Origin: Bacteroidales bacterium Bact_23
GTDB taxonomy: Bacteria > Bacteroidota > Bacteroidia > Bacteroidales > Lentimicrobiaceae
Direction: 5' to 3'
Assembly: GCA_001603685.1 (NCBI GenBank)
Contig: LUZO01000048.1
Coordinates: 1 to 33,373 of the forward strand
Length of the DNA: 33,373 nucleotides
The translations under genes and the position numbers were made by a program. Each line of letters begins with the position of its first letter. Positions within the stretch are counted from its first letter, which is position 1. The notes beneath the pieces are model-generated. The model saw only the letters and a program-made list of their open reading frames with translations. It searched no databases and was not told the origin of the DNA. Shown piece by piece: positions 22,561 through 29,687 of the stretch.

Positions 22561-24222
22561 TCAAAACTGGAAATAGATAAACGGCTGGAAAGTAGCCGAA
22601 TAGGCCTGATAGCAGATCACTCCCGTGATTACGGCAAATCCGGCCTTTAGCGCAAGCGGGCTTCCGGCCCACAGATTCTCAATTCCTTCCTTTGCCCTTA
22701 CCGGCAGCCAGTGGGTAATGTATCCCAGCAACATCACGATAAAAACCAGCCTGTACTGGTCCAGAACCTTAAGGGCATTTCCCCAGTCCATGTTGGTGGC
22801 AATCTGCCGGTACCAGACCGAGATATGCTCCATGCTTTCACCCCTGAAATAAATCCTGGTGAAGGTAATGAAGGTGAAGGTCAGCATAATTTTCCACATG
22901 ACGGCCAGCCTGTTTTCCGACTGCTCCCAGGGGCTGATGCGGCGCCAGTATTTGTAAACCAGAATGCCAATTCCGTTCAGGCCGCCCCAGATAACAAACT
23001 TCCACGAAGCGCCGTGCCACAGACCGCCAATCAGCATGGTCAGCATTATGTTGATGTTTGTTACAAAATGCTTTCTGGGCTTTTCAAAATCTATGGCAAT
23101 AAGCAGAAAGAGAAATACAATGGGAATTATAATCAGGATGGCAGCCACACTCTTGAATGCCAGTAACACCCCTACAACAATCAGCAGGGTAATCAGAATG
23201 GTGGCCGGGGTCGCTTTCCTGTTTCCGCCCAGCGGAATATAGAGGAAATCCTTCAGGAACGAAGAGAGTGAGATGTGCCATCTGCGCCAGAAATCGGAGG
23301 TATTCCGGGCTTTGTACGGCGAATTGAAGTTTACAGGCAGCCTGAAACCCATCAGCAGCGCCAGCCCGATGGCAATATCGGTATATCCGGAAAAGTCGCC
23401 GTAAATCTGCAGCGAGTAGCCAATGAGCGCCATGATGTTGGTGAATCCCGAAAACATACCCGGCGCATCGAACACCTTGTCCATAAAGTGCATCGCCAGA
23501 TAATCAGCAAATATCATTTTCTTAATTAACCCTTTAAGAATCAGAAATGTACCTGAATTGAAATCCTGAACCGAGATAACGGTAGGCCGGTGTATCTGCG
23601 GGATAAAATCACCGGCGCGAACAATGGGTCCTGCAACCAGTTGCGGAAAGAAGGTGACAAACAGGCCAAAATCGAATATCGATTTCAGCGGCTCAAGTTT
23701 GCCGCGGTAGATATCCACACAATAGGTAATCGTCTGAAAAAGATAAAACGAGATGCCAATCGGCAGAATGATCTTATCCACCGAAAAGTAGTTTACACTC
23801 TGCACCCTGTTGCCCATCTCAGCCAGCCAGTGCGAAACCTGATAATCGGTGCCGAACAGGTAGTTAACAGAATCGACAAAGAAATAGGCATATTTAAAAT
23901 AGCTGAGAATAAACAGGTTAAGCGCCACGCTCAGGGAAACCAGTAGCAGCTTGACCGCCTTGCTTCCGGCTTTGCTGATGCCCGCACCCAGCAGAAAATT
24001 GCTGATGGTGGTAAAAATAAGCAACCCGACAAACAAACCGGAGGTTTTATAATAGAAAAAGAGGGAGACAATCAGCAGATAGACATTCCGAAGCTTGATT
24101 TTGCGATAGATTACCGCAAATATCAGGTATATTACCGTGAAGAATATCCAGAAATCGGCCTGGGTAAAGATGAGCGGAAACTCATCCGAAAAAGTAAATA
24201 TCTCCTTCAGCCTATTATTCAT
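22561..24222 (-). CDS. MBOAT family O-acyltransferase (AlgI/DltB-like)
   Basis: This 553-residue protein has about twelve membrane helices. The family core is clear: FFPQLVAGPIVR near 192-202, YGDFSGYTDIAIGLALLMGF at 274-293, FWRRWHISLSSFLKDFLYIPLGG with His316, and GGLWHGASW with His403, the invariant MBOAT histidine. These proteins move an acyl group, usually acetyl, from a cytoplasmic donor to a periplasmic partner that modifies a polymer. About 50 extra residues with two hydrophobic helices separate the two histidine motifs, more than I recall for AlgI. Its start overlaps the end of the upstream SGNH gene by eight bases, so the two are translationally coupled. The target polymer is unknown. 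Confidence 0.93.
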   Translation of the reverse strand: MNNRLKEIFTFSDEFPLIFTQADFWIFFTVIYLIFAVIYRKIKLRNVYLLIVSLFFYYKTSGLFVGLLIFTTISNFLLGAGISKAGSKAVKLLLVSLSVALNLFILSYFKYAYFFVDSVNYLFGTDYQVSHWLAEMGNRVQSVNYFSVDKIILPIGISFYLFQTITYCVDIYRGKLEPLKSIFDFGLFVTFFPQLVAGPIVRAGDFIPQIHRPTVISVQDFNSGTFLILKGLIKKMIFADYLAMHFMDKVFDAPGMFSGFTNIMALIGYSLQIYGDFSGYTDIAIGLALLMGFRLPVNFNSPYKARNTSDFWRRWHISLSSFLKDFLYIPLGGNRKATPATILITLLIVVGVLLAFKSVAAILIIIPIVFLFLLIAIDFEKPRKHFVTNINIMLTMLIGGLWHGASWKFVIWGGLNGIGILVYKYWRRISPWEQSENRLAVMWKIMLTFTFITFTRIYFRGESMEHISVWYRQIATNMDWGNALKVLDQYRLVFIVMLLGYITHWLPVRAKEGIENLWAGSPLALKAGFAVITGVICYQAYSATFQPFIYFQF

Positions 24223-25510
24223 CGCTCCTTTTTATTAGTCTGATCAACGATTCCGGCTCTCTTCCGGTGCTTCTCTCCCACTGTCCGATAAGTGCGACGG
24301 CAAGCAGGTCGCCTTTCAGGTTGTAGCCGGTCAGGGTAAAGTGAATCCTGTCGTAAACCATCAGTTTCCGGTTATACCACCGCTGCGAAGAGCCCAGGCC
24401 ACCCATCACGGCATAAAAATCCCATACCGCCTGCCTGTGTTTCCTGGCCAGTTCATGGATTACCTGCTGCTGAATCGCAGTATTTTTATTGGGATATTTT
24501 TTTCGGTAATAGGAATCATTTGGCACCGTCAGCAAAATGGCGCATTCCGGATTCACCGCCTGAATAACGGAAATCAATGAATCGTAGTAGCTTCTGAACC
24601 TCTCTGCATCAAAATCTCTGGTGCTTGCGTCGTTTGTTCCAATGGAAATGATAAAAAGATCGGGTCTGAAAAGCTGCAGTTGCCGGTTGAACAGCGTACA
24701 TCTGGAATAACTCCTGAAGCTGGCGCCGTTTACTCCAATGGAATTGTAGGAAATGCCGTGAAATCCGTTCTTCAGTTCCATTCCGCTGAGACTCAGAAAA
24801 GCATTGTCAATGCTGTCATTTTTACTGATTAACAGCCCTGCACTTGAAACGGTATCGTAGAATTCAATATCGCAATAGCCTTTCTCCGGATTGAAAATCA
24901 GGCTCCTGAATTTCAGCAACGAATCGGAAGGAGCAACGGTATAACCCGAGGAGTCGGACTCGATAAAAAGCCTGATTTTATCGAAGGTATATGGTGCTTT
25001 AACATTTACCTTTCTGTTGGCTGAAATTCTCAGGGTGTCGGAATCGCCGTCGAGTGTAACGGAAATCCCGCACAAACCCCACAATCCGGAATCGCCGCTT
25101 CTGGACGACCTCTCGCCTTTCCACTGCTTTCTGTCGCCGGTAATGGCATAATTTGCCGGGTTATTGGTGCCGACCAGGCGGTAGGGAAAAATCAGCCCGC
25201 GCGCAGAGCCGGTAAATGGCGTGATGTTACGAAGATATTCTCTTACCCTGTTCGGATATATATCGGCCTGAATATGGGAGCCGCCGATATGAAATATCTG
25301 AATATCAACCGGGTACCCATTATACAAGCTATCAAGCTTATGAAAAAATCTGTTGAAATTTTCCGAGGAATCGGCAAAGGCGAATGTGTTGAACTCTTCC
25401 TTTATCAGGCTTCCGTTTACCTGCCTGATGCTATCCAGAATAAAGTGCTGGGCATTCAGCGAAGCCGAAAATAGAAGCAGTAAAAGTGCTGGTAGTATCT
25501 TCTTTTTCAT
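24215..25510 (-). CDS. Secreted SGNH/GDSL-hydrolase-like protein, second copy
   Basis: This 431-residue protein has a signal peptide (residues 1-21, ending LNAQ). The SGNH catalytic pieces are HIGGSHIQAD with Ser78, the Gly of GVNGAS near 259-264, IGTND at 290-294, and DRIHF with Asp387 and His390. Between the first and second motif lies an insert of about 170 residues predicted to be beta-rich, as in proteins such as PatB or AlgX/AlgJ that transfer acetyl groups onto wall or exopolysaccharide. It begins in a four-base ATGA overlap with the preceding SGNH gene and overlaps the MBOAT gene at its end. It likely works in the periplasm as the acetyl acceptor and transferase. Confidence 0.88.
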   Translation of the reverse strand: MKKKILPALLLLLFSASLNAQHFILDSIRQVNGSLIKEEFNTFAFADSSENFNRFFHKLDSLYNGYPVDIQIFHIGGSHIQADIYPNRVREYLRNITPFTGSARGLIFPYRLVGTNNPANYAITGDRKQWKGERSSRSGDSGLWGLCGISVTLDGDSDTLRISANRKVNVKAPYTFDKIRLFIESDSSGYTVAPSDSLLKFRSLIFNPEKGYCDIEFYDTVSSAGLLISKNDSIDNAFLSLSGMELKNGFHGISYNSIGVNGASFRSYSRCTLFNRQLQLFRPDLFIISIGTNDASTRDFDAERFRSYYDSLISVIQAVNPECAILLTVPNDSYYRKKYPNKNTAIQQQVIHELARKHRQAVWDFYAVMGGLGSSQRWYNRKLMVYDRIHFTLTGYNLKGDLLAVALIGQWERSTGREPESLIRLIKRSDE

Positions 25511-26949
25511 CGTTTCAGATCAAGGTAAAGGGAAGTAAAAAAGAGTTCACCTATGATGCGCGCTCCCTTTGGCGAAAAGTGGGTGTAGTCGCTGGCTGCA
25601 AGGCCCTGTTCCACCCATGCCGGCATGGAATTCAGGCCACCCATTGCTTTGTACATACTCCAGTAAGCCCATCCGTTCCTGATGCTTGTTTCCCTGAGTT
25701 TCTCATCCAGGTAGGGCAGCAGGGGATAGGTGACCATTTTACCGTTAATCATGGTACTCATATCACCCGGGCCTATAAACATGATCATCGCCTGTGGAAT
25801 CAACCCTTTCACCCGGTTTATGTTAACCGCAAGCGAGCGCATATAGTGATCAACTGAGAGCGAGTCCTTAAGATAGGGCACGGAATTTCCACCATACTGA
25901 AAAATAATGACTTTCGGATTCAGCTTCTGAGCCATAGCCCTGAAACTACTCATATTCAGTTTGTTGAATATGGTTCCCGAAGCGCCCCGCATGGCGATGT
26001 TATCCAGCATGATCCCCCTGCTTCCGTCAAGTGTAAGTCCGTAAACATCAGGGCTTTGCTCCGCTTCAAATTCCATGGTAATCTCTGCCGGGGTTCCGCC
26101 GGCCCTGATTTCTAAACAGTGGTAGGCACTGTCGGCGATAAGCGGGGTATGGCTGATCACCGAATCGTTGCTGCGGACAAGCACTCTGGCCGGTTTTCTC
26201 AGGTTTCCGTAATGCATCCTGATGTGGTTGTAGCGGCGAAGGGCAGGGTAGGAGCGGTATGAGGGTTTTATCCTGATAAAAGTGGATAGAGAGGATTTCT
26301 GTTTTTCAGCTGAATCACTGATAATTGCAGCCTTTCCGGTGAATCTGGAGAGTGTGGTGTAAAGGCCGTAGTTGTTGTTGCTTACCGGCTGCTGGGTCGG
26401 GTCAAAAATGGCATACCTCTCCCAGTTTTCACTTACGGTAACCTCAGCCGAAATCTGGTTATAAACCTGCTTCACCGGTATAAACCCCGGACCACTGCCT
26501 CCGAAAATGCCCTGAAGCCGGTGACGGAGATAGCCTGAAATGCGATCGCCCTCCAGTTGCGAATCGCCAAAATGCAGAATCCTGCATGATTCGCCTTCAA
26601 ACAGGGAGAGCAATTGCTGCGGAAAATCTTTGTCAGCCCCCGGATAACTGATTCTTTCCAGTTGCGAAGTATCTATTTTCGAGAAATCGGGAGGGGCGAT
26701 AACGGTTTCAACCTCGGGTGTACCTACCAGGGTAATGATGGTATCAACACGCACATTAACCTCTGCAACCACTTCATTATTATCACCCAAAAAGGTTTCA
26801 ATGGTCGGATACTTTATCATGGATCCGCCTACTGAAAACCCATCTTCGCTGCGCATGCCTTCCAATACTACCCGGCTACTGAAAAGCGTTGCCAGAAGCA
26901 ACCCACCCATCACCAGTAAAATGAAAAGTGCAATTTTCCAGGGTTTCAT
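25507..26949 (-). CDS. Membrane-anchored SGNH/GDSL-hydrolase-like protein, first copy
   Basis: This 480-residue protein has one N-terminal membrane helix (residues 6-25) without a clear cleavage site, so it is probably anchored in the inner membrane and faces the periplasm. The motifs are LHFGDSQLEGD with Ser130, MRGASG near 320-325, QYGGNS at 351-356 where GxND is expected, and SDYTHF with Asp454 and His457. A long beta-rich insert (about 145-315) interrupts the fold as in the next gene. Shared wording such as GAS and MGGL, with an identical His-Phe after the catalytic Asp, shows the two are paralogues. It heads the SGNH-SGNH-MBOAT operon. A role in polymer O-acetylation or deacetylation is inferred. 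Confidence 0.87.
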   Translation of the reverse strand: MKPWKIALFILLVMGGLLLATLFSSRVVLEGMRSEDGFSVGGSMIKYPTIETFLGDNNEVVAEVNVRVDTIITLVGTPEVETVIAPPDFSKIDTSQLERISYPGADKDFPQQLLSLFEGESCRILHFGDSQLEGDRISGYLRHRLQGIFGGSGPGFIPVKQVYNQISAEVTVSENWERYAIFDPTQQPVSNNNYGLYTTLSRFTGKAAIISDSAEKQKSSLSTFIRIKPSYRSYPALRRYNHIRMHYGNLRKPARVLVRSNDSVISHTPLIADSAYHCLEIRAGGTPAEITMEFEAEQSPDVYGLTLDGSRGIMLDNIAMRGASGTIFNKLNMSSFRAMAQKLNPKVIIFQYGGNSVPYLKDSLSVDHYMRSLAVNINRVKGLIPQAMIMFIGPGDMSTMINGKMVTYPLLPYLDEKLRETSIRNGWAYWSMYKAMGGLNSMPAWVEQGLAASDYTHFSPKGARIIGELFFTSLYLDLKR

Positions 26950-26958
26950 ATAGTCATA

Positions 26959-27092
26959 TTCTCAATATCTGTAGTGGTTCCACAGAAGTTTCGGAAATTA
27001 TCGGCCGGCAATAGATGATTTCTGCCTATTCCCGACTGTTTCCGGAGTTTTTGGAAAAATTGCAGCTATACTACAACATTTTCTCAATATCT
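26959..27092. repeat. 12-bp direct repeat upstream of the SGNH/MBOAT operon
   Basis: TTCTCAATATCT occurs at 26959-26970 and again at 27081-27092 in the 221-base gap before the operon. Two identical copies 122 bases apart in the presumed regulatory region could be binding sites, but chance in AT-rich DNA is also possible. Confidence 0.4.
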
Positions 27093-27125
27093 CAGCACCT
27101 GAATATATATTTTGTTTTAATACCG

Positions 27126-27144
27126 GATTAACGAGCTGTTAATC
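27126..27144 (-). terminator. Possible terminator of the gltX/deacylase unit
   Basis: GATTAAC (27126-27132) and GTTAATC (27138-27144) are perfect inverted repeats around GAGCT. On the minus strand the hairpin lies 27 bases after the deacylase stop codon and is followed by CGGTATTAAAAC, so the T-run is weak. Confidence 0.35.
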
Positions 27145-27170
27145 TGATATTTATTTCCAGGTAGAATATT

Positions 27171-27695
27171 TCAGTCTTCTGTGGCCTGTTCGTTATCTCC
27201 GGAATAGAGTTCCAGAAACTCATAACCATTTCCACAGTGATCGAGGAATTTGATAAAGTCCTTAAAATCAATAACCAGCGATGCGGTATTGTCGTTGGGA
27301 TGGAAGCTGATTCTGGGCAATTTCTTCAGGTTTTCATCAAGAAACAGATAAACATGATGTGCGGTATCATGTATCAGTCCAAAGGGTGAAACAGAGCCGG
27401 GGATAAGGCCAAGATAGCGATTCATGCGCTCGGGCGAGGCAAAGCTGAGCTTTCCCTGTTTCAGCATCTTTTCCAGGTCGTGAATTGCCATCGACTGGCG
27501 ATGGTCGAAAATTACCAGGTAATGCCGGTTTCCTTTATGGTTCCGGAAGAAAAGGTTCTTGCAATGAGAGGTTTCCTTGATGTCCTTCCAGTATTGCACC
27601 GCAATTTCAATGGTTGGTGCAGGCGGATGTTCATGGTACTCAAAGGATATTCCGAGTTCATCCAGTTTCCGGTAAAGCAGGGGATCTCCGTTCAC
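27171..27695 (-). CDS. Prolyl-tRNA editing deacylase, PrdX/ProX type (YbaK fold)
   Basis: This 174-residue protein starts at a GTG (27695), since no ATG lies in the right place. LGISFEYHEHPPAPTIEIA, CKNLFFRNHKGNRHYLVIFDHRQSMAIHDLEKML and LGLIPGSVSPFGLIHD are hallmarks of the free-standing editing proteins that hydrolyse Ala-tRNA(Pro) mischarged by prolyl-tRNA synthetase. The fold is that of YbaK and the ProRS INS domain, with the Lys of the CKNLFF segment as the conserved substrate-binding residue. It follows gltX by 48 bases on the same strand, so the two are probably cotranscribed. Ala-tRNA(Pro) is the likely substrate; a YbaK-like Cys-tRNA(Pro) activity is less likely given the PrdX-type motif set. 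Confidence 0.9.
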   Translation of the reverse strand: MNGDPLLYRKLDELGISFEYHEHPPAPTIEIAVQYWKDIKETSHCKNLFFRNHKGNRHYLVIFDHRQSMAIHDLEKMLKQGKLSFASPERMNRYLGLIPGSVSPFGLIHDTAHHVYLFLDENLKKLPRISFHPNDNTASLVIDFKDFIKFLDHCGNGYEFLELYSGDNEQATED

Positions 27696-27743
27696 AATCG
27701 CAGTAAAGATATTTTAGTTCATAATTCAGCAATATCAGCCATT

Positions 27744-29261
27744 TCAGGCCAGGGCTTCCTTTGCCTTCAGGATGCGGTTAATGGCTTCTTCCTTTCCCAG
27801 CGTGGCGATGATGGCTGCCACTCCCGGCCCGAAGCTGCCACCCACTAATGACAGACGAAGGGTATTCATCACCTGCCCCATGCCCAGGCCGTTCTCCTGG
27901 ATAAAAGCTTTGATCCGTGCCTCAAGGTTATCCGCCGAAAAATCGCTTGTTTCACGCAGCAGGGCGGTAATCCGGTCGAGCAGGGCAGGGGTTTCAGGTT
28001 TCCAGAACTTCTGAACCACCTTTTCGTCATAGCTTTCCGGCGCCCGGAAGAAGAACCACGACTGCTCCCAAAGGTCGGGAATCAGTACTGCCCGTTCTTT
28101 GGTGAATCCAACTACCGTTTCAATATAGCTTTTCTCCGCTTTTATTCCTTTTTCAGCAAGCTGTTTATCAAGCAGTTCCGAAACATATGAGTTATCGAGT
28201 GCCGACAGGTAGTGGTGGTTGAACCATTTTGCCTTTTCGGGATCGAATTTCGAACCCGATTTCCCCACCCGGTCAATGGTAAAGAGGTCAACCAGTTCAT
28301 CCATGCCAAATACCTCCTGCTCGGTTCCCGGGTTCCATCCGAGAAGGGCGAGCATATTGATAAATGCCTCGGGCAGATAGCCTGATTCACGGTAACCCGA
28401 CGACACCTCGCCGCTTTCCGGATCGGTCCATCGCAGCGGAAATACGGGGAAACCAAGACGATCGCCGTCGCGCTTGCTCAGTTTGCCGTTGCCATCGGGT
28501 TTCAGCAGCAACGGCAGGTGGGCAAACTGCGGCGCTTCCCAGCCCAGGCTTCTGTATAGCAAAACATGCAGAGGCGCTGAGGGAAGCCACTCTTCGCCGC
28601 GGATTACATGGGTAATCTCCATCAGGTGGTCGTCAACGATATTTGCCAGATGATAGGTGGGCATGCCATCCGATTTGTAAAGCACCTTGTCGTCAAGCCT
28701 GGAAGTATTGACCACCACCTCGCCGCGGATCAGGTCGTTTACCTTAATCTCTTCATTTTCAGGAATCAGCATTCTGATTACAAAGGGTTCCCCGCTGTTC
28801 AGCCGGCGCTCTGTCTCCTCATTACTGAGTGTCAGAGAGTTGCACATTTCATTCCGGGTAAACAGGTCATACTGCGGAGTGGCTACTCCCCTGGCTTTCA
28901 GCCGTTCGCGCATCTCATCAAGCGCTTCGGGCGTATCAAAGGCATAATAGGCATGGCCATCCCTGACCAGTTGTTCGGCATACTGACGGTACAACTCCTT
29001 GCGCTCACTCTGCCGGTAGGGAGCGTGCGGGCCACCAACCCCGACTCCTTCATCATATTCAATGCCGCACCACTTCAGCGATTCAATGATGTACTCCTCA
29101 GCTCCCGGAACATAACGGGTCTGATCGGTATCTTCAATGCGCAACAGGAATTTACCGTTGTTCTTCCTGGCAAACAAATAGTTATACAAAGCCGTACGAA
29201 CGCCGCCAATATGCAGCGGTCCGGTGGGGCTGGGTGCAAATCTTACTCTTACTTCTTTCAT
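27744..29261 (-). CDS. gltX: Glutamyl-tRNA synthetase
   Basis: This 505-residue protein is of normal length. It is a class I synthetase that charges tRNA-Glu in the cytoplasm. [14 protein letters not shown] holds the HIGH-type signature (residues 17-20), [11 protein letters not shown] follows, and GKLSKRDGD at 259-267 is the KMSKS-type motif. [23 protein letters not shown] is the expected catalytic-domain segment, and the C-terminal third is the helical anticodon-binding region. Because glnS is present in the same genome, this GluRS is probably of the discriminating kind. Its promoter core is identical to that of glnS. Confidence 0.97.
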   Translation of the reverse strand: MKEVRVRFAPSPTGPLHIGGVRTALYNYLFARKNNGKFLLRIEDTDQTRYVPGAEEYIIESLKWCGIEYDEGVGVGGPHAPYRQSERKELYRQYAEQLVRDGHAYYAFDTPEALDEMRERLKARGVATPQYDLFTRNEMCNSLTLSNEETERRLNSGEPFVIRMLIPENEEIKVNDLIRGEVVVNTSRLDDKVLYKSDGMPTYHLANIVDDHLMEITHVIRGEEWLPSAPLHVLLYRSLGWEAPQFAHLPLLLKPDGNGKLSKRDGDRLGFPVFPLRWTDPESGEVSSGYRESGYLPEAFINMLALLGWNPGTEQEVFGMDELVDLFTIDRVGKSGSKFDPEKAKWFNHHYLSALDNSYVSELLDKQLAEKGIKAEKSYIETVVGFTKERAVLIPDLWEQSWFFFRAPESYDEKVVQKFWKPETPALLDRITALLRETSDFSADNLEARIKAFIQENGLGMGQVMNTLRLSLVGGSFGPGVAAIIATLGKEEAINRILKAKEALA

Positions 29262-29281
29262 TCATGTTGATTTTGAAGGTG

Positions 29282-29289
29282 CAAAGATA
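29282..29289 (-). promoter_or_regulatory. -7 element of gltX
   Basis: On the minus strand TATCTTTG lies within TTCACTATCTTTGCACC, 20 bases before the ATG at 29261. The same 17 bases precede glnS. No clear -33 box is seen. Confidence 0.65.
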
Positions 29290-29581
29290 GTGAAATCAGC
29301 CGTGGCGATGCCGGTGTGAATTAATGTGAAGGGTATAGGCATTTTTGGGGTTGATTTTTAGGTGGAAGGAGGAAGAAAGAAGTAGCCCTCCGCGGTGGTA
29401 TGAAAGCCGGATATATTTAATCCGACTTCATTGTGTTTCAGTATTTTAACGATAAATTGCAAGAAGATAATCAACAACATAACTTTTCAGACTTTTATTG
29501 ATTAAAACAGAGGAGCATCTGAAATACAAATGGCAGTATTTATTCCCGCAGTGGGCTGTAATACAATAACTCCTGCCGGAA

Positions 29582-29613
29582 TTGGTTTTCAATGCCCCGT
29601 TTGCTTAATTTTG
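29582..29613 (+). promoter_or_regulatory. Promoter of the DUF4175 gene
   Basis: TAATTTTG (29606-29613) matches TAnnTTTG, and TTG at 29582-29584 lies 21 bases upstream as a possible -33 box. The leader before the ATG at 29688 would be about 70 bases. Confidence 0.5.
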
Positions 29614-29687
29614 TATCGGAGAAAACATCGCACCGCCGTTTGCGTTATTTAAAGAATGCCTGTCCGGCAGTGTTGCACCTGAAGAAA

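Larger units (their letters stand above)
29262..29687. other. Divergent region between gltX and the DUF4175 gene
   Basis: These 426 bases hold the gltX promoter near the left end and the DUF4175 promoter near the right end. Between them I see no gene, hairpin or repeat of note. A frame open from 29592 runs into the DUF4175 gene, but its first 32 codons contain the promoter element and lack coding character. Confidence 0.55.

Noticed and set aside
28608-29270. 220-codon open frame on the plus strand inside gltX
   Set aside because: gltX is certain in the other strand, and this translation shows no family pattern. It is long because of codon bias in the true gene.
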